A DNA stretch of 64,000 nt from Hyphomicrobiaceae bacterium. GTDB taxonomy: Bacteria > Pseudomonadota > Alphaproteobacteria > Rhizobiales > Hyphomicrobiaceae. The notes below the pieces were generated by a model. The model was not told the DNA's origin. It did not search any database and saw nothing but the letters and a program-made list of their open reading frames with translations. Position 1 is the first letter of the stretch. Each line of letters starts with the position of its first letter. The position numbers were made by a program, and so were the translations under genes. The stretch is taken from positions 1 through 64,000 of the forward strand of contig JANXWC010000148.1 of assembly GCA_025351355.1 (NCBI GenBank), given 5' to 3'. Shown one piece after another: positions 1 to 8,080 of this stretch.

Positions 1-444
1 TTCACGCCGACATTTGCGGGTTGCGGCCCGAACCTCCGCATTTCGAAGGCTGTCGACAGTGCCGTGGGTCCGAGGGCGTAACGTCTATTTACCCAGACTA
101 ACCACGGTTTATGCACCGGCATCCCATCGCAAATCCCGACGATTCTAGACCCGCCCCGATCGATGGGAATGTAAAGAAGCTGCGGGAATAATCGCAAAAA
201 CGCAACTATTGAGTGTAAATACGGTAAATTCTCGCGCACTTTGGGCAACTGATTTCCCGCTGCAGGATGCCTCACGGATCAGGTCGACGTTGTTGTTTAT
301 TGGACACATACAGCATCCGATAGTGGCTATAGGGCCAATGTCAACGTGACAGTCCGAACCACATGAGCAATCTTTCCCTTCACGCACTCCACCATCCCAT
401 TTGCACACATATGGATCCAACAGAGTGCTGCGGGGGAATTGCGC
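1..444. other. non-coding left end upstream of the autotransporter gene
   Basis: No convincing gene is visible. A minus-strand frame at 145-420 is open, but it is Cys- and Ser-rich, resembles no known protein and has no ribosome binding site worth trusting. The last part should hold the promoter and leader of the esterase autotransporter. No clear -35/-10 pair or operator could be picked out by eye. Confidence 0.5.
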
Positions 445-2328
445 ATGAGACTTCAGATCAGCCGCGCAGCGGTCATCGCTGTATTGCTTGGCGTCGCCGG
501 CATCGCACCTGCAACCGCACAGCAGCAGTTCACCCGCAACATCGGTTTCGGCGACAGCTATGTCGACACCGGCACGATCGTGAACTTATTTGGTCTGCAA
601 GGGTTCTACCCGACCGGCCGCTTCAGCGGCGGCACCAATTATTTCGATACCGAATCGGCGCTGCTTGGCATTTCACAGGTCAACTACGCACTCGGCGGCG
701 CTGCAACCGGCAACACGGGCATCTCCGGCGCTCCTGGCCTCGGCTTCGCCAACGAGGTCGCCGGCTTTATCGGTACCGGCCAGAAATTCACCAGCACCGA
801 CCTGCTGACCCTGTCGATCGGCGGCAACGACGCGCGCGCCTATTACATGGGCGGCGGTAGCCTGGCCGGCGCACCCGTTGCAGCACAAACAGCCATCGCC
901 AATGCCTCGGCCGGCATCAATGCTCTCGTCGGCGCCGGTGCCCGTACGATTATCTTCAACGTCGGCGACGTCGCGCTGTTGCCGGAAGCCCAGGGTTTCA
1001 CAGTCGCGCAACGCGCCGCCGGATCGGCCTACAGCCAAGCCTATAACACCGGCATGCAGACGTATTTCGCCGGTCTCGCCCGTTCAGGCGTGCGCGTCGA
1101 ATTCGTCGACAACACACTCATCCTCAACGCCATCCTCGCCAATCCCGGTGGCACTACCATCAACAAGACGCTGTGTCCGTTTTCGTGCATCGGCAATGCC
1201 GCGCTCGCCAGCCAATATCTCTTCTACTTCGACGGCATTCATTTGACGTCGGCAGGCTTCGCCATCGTCGGCCAATACAACGTCAACCGCCTCAACGCGC
1301 CACTGACCTTTGCGCCGCAAGGTGATGGCGCAGCCGCGGTCACACGCAGCTTCGGCGCCACTATGTTCAGCCGCATGGACGCGGTGGCCGGCGCCAACGG
1401 TGGTGGCAGCGCGCCAGTCACCAACGGCCAGAGCAACCTCGGCATGATGCAGGCCGGCGCCGGCAACGGCGCTCCGACACCGGCCTACGCCGCGGGCGGC
1501 GGCAGCAAGGGACTGGCCGCCTACATGCAGGTCAAGGCGGGCTTCGGCAGCGTCGGCGGCACCAGCCAGAACCCCGATTTCAACGTCGCCTCCGAAGGCG
1601 GCACCGTCGGCCTCGAGTACAGATACAACCGTGCCACGATGGTCGGCGTTGCATTCGACTACACCGATGCCTCGGCGCGGTTGGGCGGCGGCCTTGGCAA
1701 AACCAAGATCGACGCTTATCAACTCGGTCTTTACGCCTCCTATAATCCGTCGAACTTTTTCGCCCAGGGCGCCTTCAGCGTCGGCACCCAGAGCATCAAC
1801 AACACGCGCACTGGCGTGTTGCTTGGCGATCTGACGTCGAGCCCTACGGCGCGTACCGCGCTTGCCGCCGCCAAGATCGGTTACCTCTACGACATCGGCT
1901 CCATCAAGGCCGGCCCCATCGCTGGCCTCACCTATGGGACGAGCACCATCAACGGCTACACCGAAAATGGCGACGCCGCACTCGCCCTGTCCGTCGGCCG
2001 GCAGACCGTCGAGGCGCTGATCGGTAGCGTGGGCGTTCAGGTGCGCGTGCCCGTCAATATCGGCGGATACGCCATGGTGCCTTACGTCAACCTGACCTTG
2101 GAAGACGACCTCAAGGGCAACGGTCGCGCCATCACTTACAGCGCGACATCGGCCCCGTTGATCGTCAACACCTGGAACGTCGACAGCACCAACCGTCACG
2201 TTTATGGCCGCATCGCCGGCGGCGTCACAGCCAACATCTCGCCGAACTCGGCCATCAACCTCAACCTCGGCCAGACCATCGGCCGCGCCAACGGCGACGG
2301 TTTCTCCGCCATGGGCGGTTTGACGTAA
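445..2328 (+). CDS. GDSL-type esterase/lipase autotransporter, C-terminus cut short
   Basis: The protein has 627 residues. A signal peptide ends near ATAQQ. A GDSL hydrolase passenger follows, with block I FGDSYVDTG, block III GGNDAR and the block V Asp/His pair in DGIHLT, so an exported ester hydrolase is expected. The second half has the alternating Gly/aromatic pattern of a 12-strand autotransporter beta barrel. ATG 445 is preferred over TTG 439 because GGGGG at 432-436 is well spaced from it. The frame ends GGLT-TAA, and the next in-frame codons are Lys, Phe, stop. Autotransporter barrels normally end in an aromatic residue needed for BAM recognition, so one substitution appears to have removed the last three residues. 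Family assignment is firm; whether the protein still inserts in the outer membrane is open. Confidence 0.9.
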   Translation: MRLQISRAAVIAVLLGVAGIAPATAQQQFTRNIGFGDSYVDTGTIVNLFGLQGFYPTGRFSGGTNYFDTESALLGISQVNYALGGAATGNTGISGAPGLGFANEVAGFIGTGQKFTSTDLLTLSIGGNDARAYYMGGGSLAGAPVAAQTAIANASAGINALVGAGARTIIFNVGDVALLPEAQGFTVAQRAAGSAYSQAYNTGMQTYFAGLARSGVRVEFVDNTLILNAILANPGGTTINKTLCPFSCIGNAALASQYLFYFDGIHLTSAGFAIVGQYNVNRLNAPLTFAPQGDGAAAVTRSFGATMFSRMDAVAGANGGGSAPVTNGQSNLGMMQAGAGNGAPTPAYAAGGGSKGLAAYMQVKAGFGSVGGTSQNPDFNVASEGGTVGLEYRYNRATMVGVAFDYTDASARLGGGLGKTKIDAYQLGLYASYNPSNFFAQGAFSVGTQSINNTRTGVLLGDLTSSPTARTALAAAKIGYLYDIGSIKAGPIAGLTYGTSTINGYTENGDAALALSVGRQTVEALIGSVGVQVRVPVNIGGYAMVPYVNLTLEDDLKGNGRAITYSATSAPLIVNTWNVDSTNRHVYGRIAGGVTANISPNSAINLNLGQTIGRANGDGFSAMGGLT

Positions 2329-2359
2329 AAGTTTTGATTGGCACTTGTCCCACCCAACC

Positions 2360-2397
2360 TTCCCTTCTCCCTATGGCCTTCCATGCGGAGAAGGGAA
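2360..2397. repeat. 11-bp perfect inverted repeat after the autotransporter gene
   Basis: TTCCCTTCTCC (2360-2370) is mirrored by GGAGAAGGGAA (2387-2397) around a 16-base loop, giving a stable hairpin 32 bases after the stop codon. No T-run follows on either strand, so a classical intrinsic terminator is not supported. It could protect a 3' end or belong to a dispersed palindromic element. Confidence 0.6.
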
Positions 2398-2461
2398 AAC
2401 GGCGAGATAGCGCTTTCGCTTCTCATTTGCGCTGCGAACTCGAAAATCCGAGTGTCGTCTT

Positions 2462-2542
2462 CCCGGAAACCAAAGCGCCCCTTCGGTGCGCCGGTTATCC
2501 GGGATCTTTCCAGGTCAAAAGACGCGGCGCCGCGTTCCTGGA
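2462..2542. repeat. palindromic intergenic unit, two hairpins
   Basis: A first hairpin pairs CCCGG-AAACC (2462-2471) with GGTTAT-CCGGG (2493-2503). A second has TCCAGG (2509-2514) facing CCTGGA (2537-2542) around a self-complementary core, ACGCGGCGCCGCGT (2522-2535). This nested arrangement resembles the short palindromic repeats scattered between genes in many alphaproteobacteria. The rest of 2329-2690 shows nothing coding. Confidence 0.5.
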
Positions 2543-2690
2543 TACAAATTTGAGTTGATAGGTGTTGGTGAGATCGCTCAGGCTTAGGTGTTTCTTTCAC
2601 CTGTCTCGCTTTGCCGGAGCGCCGAACTCACAGCAACACGTTCGCTCAAATGTTTAAACGCAGCTCCCGGCCGGAGTGATTGACACCCCC

Positions 2691-4751
2691 TCACGCCGCC
2701 CGCGCCTGCCCCGCCGCCAGTTTCACGATCTCCGCCATGATGGCGTTGAGATCGAAATCTTTCGGCGTGAACACCGCCGCCACGCCAGCAGCCTTCAGCA
2801 ACGCCGCATCTTCAGGCGGAATGATGCCGCCGACGACAACTGGAATGTCGCCAATACCATCGCGGCGCATCAACTCCAGCACATCCCGCACCAGCGACAC
2901 ATGGCTGCCCGACAGGATCGACAATCCCACCACGTGCACCGCCTCATCCACGGCCGCCCGCGCGATCTGCGCCGGCGTCAGCCGGATGCCTTCATAGACC
3001 ACATCCATGCCGCAATCGCGCGCGCGCACCGCGATCTGTTCGGCGCCGTTCGAATGCCCATCCAGTCCCGGTTTGCCGACCAGGAATTTCACCCGCCGCC
3101 CCAGCGTCGCCGAGGCCGCTTCGACCGCGCGGCGCAGGCCCGCGATCTGATCATTGGCCTTGCCTGAGCCCGCAGCTGTCGACCCGCCACCGACGCCCGT
3201 CGGCGCGCGATATTCACCGAACACGGCCCGTAACGCCGCGCTCCATTCACCGGTTGTGACGCCCGCCGTCGCGCATGCAATCGACGCCGGCATGACATTG
3301 GCGCCGTCTTTTGCCGCAGCCGTCAGTTCAGCCATCGCCTTGGCGACCGCCTTCCCGTCACGCTCCGCACGCCACGCCTTCAGCCGCCCGATCTGCTCGG
3401 CCTCGACCGCGGGATCGACCACTTCGATCGCACTCGCGCCACCGGCCAATGGCGACACCGCCGTCTCGGTGAACCGGTTGACTCCGATCACCACCTGCTC
3501 GCCGCTCTCAATCCTTTTTAGTCGCGCCGAATTGCTTTCGACCAGCCGCCGCTTCATGTAGTCGATGGCCGCCACTGCCCCGCCCATGCGATCGATGTTG
3601 GCCAGTTCAGCCCGCGCCTCGTCCTTCAGGCTCTCGACCTTGCGTGCGATCTCCGGCGAGCCATCGAAAATATCGCCGTATTCGAGCAGATCCGTCTCGT
3701 ACGCCAGCACCTGCTGCATGCGCAGCGACCATTGCTGATCCCACGGCCGCGGCAAGCCCAGCGCCTCGTTCCACGCCGGCAACTGCACCGCTCGCGCCCG
3801 TGCCCGCTTCGACAGCGTCACCGCCAGCATCTCCAGTAGAATGCGCGAGACGTTGTTTTCGGGCTGGCTTTCCGTCAACCCCAGCGAATTGACCTGCACG
3901 CCGTAGCGAAACAGCAGGTGCTTCGGATCGGTGACGCCATAGCGCGTGCGGCCGATTTCTTCCCACAGTTCCGTGAACGCGCGCATCTTGCAGATTTCGG
4001 TGATGAACCGCAGTCCGGCGTTCACGAAAAACGAAATGCGCCCAAAAATAACGGCGAAGTCGGCGTCCTTGATCTCACCCGATTGCTTGACCGTGTCGAG
4101 CACGGCAATGGCCGTCGCCAATGCATAAGCCAATTCCTGCACCGGCGTCGCGCCGGCTTCCTGCAGATGATACGAGCACACGTTGGTCGGATTCCAGCGT
4201 GGCAACTCCTGCCCCGAGAACACGATGGTGTCCTTGATCAGCCGCAACGACGGCGCCGGCGGGAAAATGTAGGTGCCGCGCGACAAATATTCCTTGATGA
4301 TGTCGTTTTGAATGGTGCCCGTGAGATTGCCGCGATCCGCACCCGTCGCGTCAGCGGTCGCCACATACAGCGCCAGCAGCCATCCAGCCGTCGCGTTGAT
4401 CGTCATCGACGTGTTCATGCGGTCGAGTGGAATACCGGCCAGCAGCGTCCGCATATCGCCGAGATGCGAGACGGGCACGCCGACCTTGCCGACTTCGCCG
4501 CGCGCCAACTCGTGGTCGCTATCATAACCCGTCTGCGTCGGCAGATCGAACGCGATCGACAACCCCGTCTGCCCTTTGGCCAGGTTGCCGAGATACAGTG
4601 CGTTGGATTTGGTTGCCGTCGAATGCCCTGCATAGGTCCGGAACAGCCAGGGAGCATCCGGGCCCGCAGTGGTTTTTTGCGTGCCGGCACCCTTACCCGC
4701 CGAACCGCTTTGGCCCGCCGAACCGCCTTTGCCCGCTTTGCCGTGTCCCAT
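2691..4751 (-). CDS. ecm: ethylmalonyl-CoA mutase (MeaA-like, B12-dependent)
   Basis: The 686-residue single-chain acyl-CoA mutase should convert (2R)-ethylmalonyl-CoA to methylsuccinyl-CoA in the ethylmalonyl-CoA pathway. The catalytic barrel carries YAGHSTA, FDLPTQTGYDSDH, GTIQNDIIKEYLSRGTYIFPP and NPTNVCSYHLQEAGAT, the pattern remembered for MeaA. The cobalamin domain (about residue 550 onward) has the base-off motif DGHSNG followed by SILSGSH and GGIIPP. Residues 5-25 are an unusual Gly/Lys/Ser/Ala-rich extension. Crotonyl-CoA carboxylase/reductase lies 765 bases upstream on the opposite strand, which supports ethylmalonyl- rather than methylmalonyl-CoA mutase. The main alternative is a methylmalonyl-CoA mutase paralogue. 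Confidence 0.88.
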   Translation of the reverse strand: MGHGKAGKGGSAGQSGSAGKGAGTQKTTAGPDAPWLFRTYAGHSTATKSNALYLGNLAKGQTGLSIAFDLPTQTGYDSDHELARGEVGKVGVPVSHLGDMRTLLAGIPLDRMNTSMTINATAGWLLALYVATADATGADRGNLTGTIQNDIIKEYLSRGTYIFPPAPSLRLIKDTIVFSGQELPRWNPTNVCSYHLQEAGATPVQELAYALATAIAVLDTVKQSGEIKDADFAVIFGRISFFVNAGLRFITEICKMRAFTELWEEIGRTRYGVTDPKHLLFRYGVQVNSLGLTESQPENNVSRILLEMLAVTLSKRARARAVQLPAWNEALGLPRPWDQQWSLRMQQVLAYETDLLEYGDIFDGSPEIARKVESLKDEARAELANIDRMGGAVAAIDYMKRRLVESNSARLKRIESGEQVVIGVNRFTETAVSPLAGGASAIEVVDPAVEAEQIGRLKAWRAERDGKAVAKAMAELTAAAKDGANVMPASIACATAGVTTGEWSAALRAVFGEYRAPTGVGGGSTAAGSGKANDQIAGLRRAVEAASATLGRRVKFLVGKPGLDGHSNGAEQIAVRARDCGMDVVYEGIRLTPAQIARAAVDEAVHVVGLSILSGSHVSLVRDVLELMRRDGIGDIPVVVGGIIPPEDAALLKAAGVAAVFTPKDFDLNAIMAEIVKLAAGQARAA

Positions 4752-4896
4752 GCGCGGGCTCCACTTTCGATGAAACGTCTAAAAGCAGCATAGCGCATCG
4801 GTTGTGCGCCGCACAACAGGCGGTTGCCAGTCACCAAACCGTGGCAACGATGGTTGTCTCCCGATCAGACGCCAAGCATTGGGTGGCTGCCCGCAC

Positions 4897-5322
4897 TCAG
4901 GCGCGGTGAAAGCGCGAGGACTTGGCTTCGGATTTATCCATGTATCGCGCCATCAACGCCACGAAACAGAGGCCCAGCACGATGCCGATGGTTGCTGAAG
5001 TAATTGTGCAGATCAGCCATTGGTCGTATTTCTGGAGCGGGAAATACTCAAGTTTCGTCAGGCCGAGATTGACCACTGCCGACAACATGATGATGATCGG
5101 ACCCAGCACGAAGACCAGTGCCGGAATGACCAGATGCTCGCGAATGAAGTACATTGCAGCACTGCACATGACGCTGATCAGGATCAGCGTCGACATGGGA
5201 ATCTCAAGCACTTCGTGAAGCTGGCGGAGTAGATCGGATGTCACGGTGATCCCCTGGAGATTGCGTTGGGCGAGTGCGATCGGCCCTCGCGGCACACGGG
5301 CTGCTTTCGCATCGGCTGCCAT
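4897..5322 (-). CDS. small integral membrane protein, unknown function
   Basis: The 141 residues contain three hydrophobic stretches, near 43-60, 65-90 and 104-128, with short charged ends, so an inner-membrane protein is likely. A cytoplasmic amphipathic segment (LLRQLHEVLEIP) precedes the first helix. I do not recognise the family. It is read in the same direction as the mutase 145 bases further on and starts opposite the crotonyl-CoA carboxylase/reductase gene, but no role in that pathway can be claimed. Confidence 0.65.
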   Translation of the reverse strand: MAADAKAARVPRGPIALAQRNLQGITVTSDLLRQLHEVLEIPMSTLILISVMCSAAMYFIREHLVIPALVFVLGPIIIMLSAVVNLGLTKLEYFPLQKYDQWLICTITSATIGIVLGLCFVALMARYMDKSEAKSSRFHRA

Positions 5323-5515
5323 GATAACAATAATTCGTTAAGCGAATGTCAGCACGGGTGACCCCGCTCAGGATAGCTCCGCCAGCGATGCACAACCGAT
5401 GCTAAAATATTGCAGTGCACACCGGGGTATGCGATGCATGAAACTAGCATCAGCTATGCAGAGGCCATAGCCCCCTTAGGCCCATTCACTCATGCCGTCG
5501 CAACGGAGATTCCTC

Positions 5516-6817
5516 ATGGCGCAATCAGCATCGACCAAGGTCGCAAAATCCCCCGAAGCGACGGCGAAAGACCTCTACGAAATTGGCGAAATTCCACCGA
5601 TGGGTCATGTGCCCAAGAACATGTACGCCTGGACCATCCGCGCCGAGCGGCACGGCGATCCGGACAAGGCCATGCAGGTCGAGGTCATTCCCACCTGGGA
5701 ATTGGACAGCCACGATGTCCTCGTTCTCGTGATGGCCGCCGGCGTCAACTACAACGGCGTCTGGGCGGCGCTTGGCACGCCCATCTCCCCCATCACGGAT
5801 GTGCATAAAAACCCTTACCACGTTGCCGGATCGGACGCGGCGGGCATCGTCTGGAAGGTGGGTTCCAAGGTCAAGCGCTGGAAGGTCGGCGACGAGGTCG
5901 TCATCCACTGCAACCAGGACGACGGCGACGACGAGGAATGCAACGGCGGCGACCCCATGTTCTCGCCCAGCCAGCGCATCTGGGGTTATGAGACGCCGGA
6001 CGGTTCGTTTGCTCAGTTCGCCCGCGTGCAGGATCGCCAGTTGCTCGAACGCCCCAAGCATCTGACGTGGGAAGAAAGCGCCTGCTACACGCTGGTGCTG
6101 GCAACCGCGTACCGCATGCTGTTCGGCCATCGCCCGCATGTGCTCCGCCCCGGCCATAACGTGCTCGTCTGGGGCGCCTCGGGAGGCCTCGGCTCGATGG
6201 CCACTCAGCTCATCGCCACGTCGGGTGCCAACGCCATTGGCGTCGTCTCCGAAGACGACAAGCGCGACTTCGTGATGCAGTTGGGCGCCAAGGGTGTCAT
6301 CAACCGCAAGAAATTCAACTGCTGGGGCCAGATGCCCGTCGTCAACACGCCCGAGTATGCGGCATGGATGAAAGAGACGCGCAAATTCGGCGGCGCCATC
6401 TGGGAAATCACCGGCAAGGGCAACAACGTCGACTTCGTGTTTGAGCATCCCGGCGCCAGCACGTTTCCCGTGTCGGTGCTGATCGTCAAGCGCGGCGGCA
6501 TGGTCGTCATTTGCGCCGGCACCACCGGCTATAACCTGACCATGGATGCCCGTTATCTCTGGATGCATCAGAAGCGCGTGCAGGGCAGCCATTTCGCCAA
6601 CTACCTGCAGGCCTCGCAGGCCAACAAGCTCGTCGTCGAACGGCGCATCGAGCCGTGCATGAGCGAAGTCTACACCTGGGACGAGATCCCCAAGGCCCAC
6701 ATGCGCATGCTCAAGAACGAGCACAAGCCCGGCAACATGGCCGTGCTCGTATCCGCTCCCCGCACCGGCCTGCGCACCTACGAAGACGTGCTCGAAGCCA
6801 GCGCCGCGAAGCGGTGA
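5516..6817 (+). CDS. ccr: crotonyl-CoA carboxylase/reductase
   Basis: The 433-residue medium-chain reductase carries out NADPH-dependent reductive carboxylation of crotonyl-CoA to ethylmalonyl-CoA, the signature step of the ethylmalonyl-CoA pathway. Visible family features are VMAAGVNYNGVWAALG, HVAGSDAAGIVW, the acidic DDGDDEECNGGDPMF loop, WGYETPDGSFAQF, the nucleotide motif WGASGGLGSMA and the GSHFANY motif that carries the CO2-orienting histidine in characterised Ccr enzymes. ATG 5516 is chosen over 5492 because GGAG at 5505-5508 sits 7 bases ahead. It is divergent from the Ecm gene, and the 193 bases between 5322 and 5516 should hold its promoter. Confidence 0.95.
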   Translation: MAQSASTKVAKSPEATAKDLYEIGEIPPMGHVPKNMYAWTIRAERHGDPDKAMQVEVIPTWELDSHDVLVLVMAAGVNYNGVWAALGTPISPITDVHKNPYHVAGSDAAGIVWKVGSKVKRWKVGDEVVIHCNQDDGDDEECNGGDPMFSPSQRIWGYETPDGSFAQFARVQDRQLLERPKHLTWEESACYTLVLATAYRMLFGHRPHVLRPGHNVLVWGASGGLGSMATQLIATSGANAIGVVSEDDKRDFVMQLGAKGVINRKKFNCWGQMPVVNTPEYAAWMKETRKFGGAIWEITGKGNNVDFVFEHPGASTFPVSVLIVKRGGMVVICAGTTGYNLTMDARYLWMHQKRVQGSHFANYLQASQANKLVVERRIEPCMSEVYTWDEIPKAHMRMLKNEHKPGNMAVLVSAPRTGLRTYEDVLEASAAKR

Positions 6818-6910
6818 TCTAAAAGCGTAGAAGCACACCCATCGGGAACAGTATAAATCGGTAGGCCGGAGTCGTGACTTTTGCGCTGTGTTGAACTCAT
6901 TTTCGGCAAT

Positions 6911-7010
6911 AGGTTGGGTCAACCCCGGACACTTGATCCGGGGGCGACCCAACAACCGCGGGCTCAATTTCGGCTTCTGTTGGGTCGCGCCAAACGGCTT
7001 GACCCAACCT
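6911..7010. repeat. 100-bp nested palindromic element with GTTGGGTC arms
   Basis: The outer arms AGGTTGGGTC (6911-6920) and GACCCAACCT (7001-7010) enclose two further copies of the same words: GACCCAAC at 6946-6953 and GTTGGGTC at 6979-6986. The left half folds with an inner CCCCGGA/TCCGGGG stem (6923-6929 and 6937-6943). The right half is a shorter stem with a 14-base loop. The element lies between ccr and the phosphoesterase gene and overlaps the likely start of the latter. Confidence 0.75.
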
Positions 7011-7888
7011 ACAGGCTATCTCTCGTTGCTCTGGCCCTCAACATCACCTGGCTTGGTGTGTGCTCACCGACGTTGGCTGCTGACACGGTGGCGCTCGTCC
7101 CCGCCTATGACCACATCGTCGTCGTCGTGATGGAAAACCGCGACTACAACGACATCATCGGCAATAAGGCGGAGGCGCCCTACGTCAACGAACTCGCCGC
7201 CAAAGGCGCGCTGCTGACCAACTACATCGCCGTCGCCCACCCCAGTCTGCCGAACTACTATGCGCTTTACGCCGGTCGCACCTTCAGCGTTTTCGATGAC
7301 GAAGATTACATTCTGCATGCGCCGACCTTGGCAACCATCCTCAAGAAGGCCGGTAAGTCCTTTGCCGGATATGTCGAGCATCCCAATGCGACGGACAGCC
7401 ATCAGCCCTGGGTGTCATTTCAAGAAGGCGACGACGTCGAGCGCGACTTCAATACATTTCCGGTGGGAAAATTCGACAGCCTGCCGACCGTTTCTTTCGT
7501 CATCCCCAACGTCGACAACGACATGCACGACGGCACCATCGCGCAGGGCGACGCGTGGCTGAAAACCAATATCGATCCCTACGCCAAATGGGCCAAGGAC
7601 AATAACTCGCTGCTGATCCTGCTGTGGGACGAAACGGACGACGGCGACGTCAATCACGTACCGGTGATTTTCTACGGCGCCCACGTCAAACCCGGAAAAA
7701 ACGCCACGCTGACCAACAACTATAATGTGCTCAGCACAATTCTCGCCGCCTACAAGCAGGTGGCGCCCGGCCATGCCGCCACCGCGGCTATCATCGATGT
7801 CTTCGGCCGTCGCGGTGCCCCGTTTAAGCGGCCCAAACTTCCCCCCGTACGTGGCCCGCTGACACCACACGTCGTCAGCATTGATTGA
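6980..7888 (+). CDS. exported phosphoesterase (acid phosphatase/phospholipase C superfamily)
   Basis: The mature part resembles the PF04185 phosphoesterase family: VVVVMENRDYNDIIG with the metal/nucleophile region, HPSLPNYYALYAG, PNVDNDMHDGTI and LLWDETDDGDVNHVPVIFYG. Such enzymes are exported metal-dependent phosphatases or phospholipases. No in-frame ATG precedes the domain. The best signal peptide (MGRAKRLD, a hydrophobic stretch, then SPTLAA) begins at TTG 6980, inside the palindromic element at 6911-7010 and without a ribosome binding site. A longer TTG start at 6881 would also read through the element. The repeat may therefore have replaced the native 5' end, and expression is doubtful. 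Confidence 0.75.
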   Translation: MGRAKRLDPTYRLSLVALALNITWLGVCSPTLAADTVALVPAYDHIVVVVMENRDYNDIIGNKAEAPYVNELAAKGALLTNYIAVAHPSLPNYYALYAGRTFSVFDDEDYILHAPTLATILKKAGKSFAGYVEHPNATDSHQPWVSFQEGDDVERDFNTFPVGKFDSLPTVSFVIPNVDNDMHDGTIAQGDAWLKTNIDPYAKWAKDNNSLLILLWDETDDGDVNHVPVIFYGAHVKPGKNATLTNNYNVLSTILAAYKQVAPGHAATAAIIDVFGRRGAPFKRPKLPPVRGPLTPHVVSID

Positions 7889-7944
7889 TCGCGCACGCAT
7901 CGAGCAGCAGTTATTGTGTCGCAACCTTCGGTCTTTTTTACAAA

Positions 7945-7973
7945 TCGTCATGGCCACGCAGGTGGCCATCCAC
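7945..7973. repeat. short palindromic repeat, copy of the TCGTCATGGCC family
   Basis: TCGTCATGGCC-ACGCAGG-TGGCCATCC has GGCCA/TGGCC arms around CGCAGG. The same word, with GC instead of AT closing pairs, occurs twice around 53078-53225. It lies in the 192-base gap between two convergent exported-protein genes. Nothing else coding is seen in that gap. Confidence 0.55.
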
Positions 7974-8080
7974 GACAAGCCGCAACGCGCGCCAATAAAA
8001 CGAGCAATTATCGAAGCGGCTCAAAGTTCAAACCATAAGCGGTTTTCCCGAAATGAAACACGACAAGCAAAAGATAAGCA

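Noticed and set aside
1084-2199. Long minus-strand open frame (371 codons) inside the autotransporter gene
   Set aside because: It is antisense to a clearly coding gene, has the Ala/Gly/Asp/Val bias of a GC-rich shadow frame and shows no recognisable motif. The same applies to other long antisense frames, such as those opposite ccr (5525-6967) and metK (41892-43319).
2360-2397. Rho-independent terminator after the autotransporter gene
   Set aside because: The hairpin is strong but neither strand has a T-run after it, so it was listed as an inverted repeat only.
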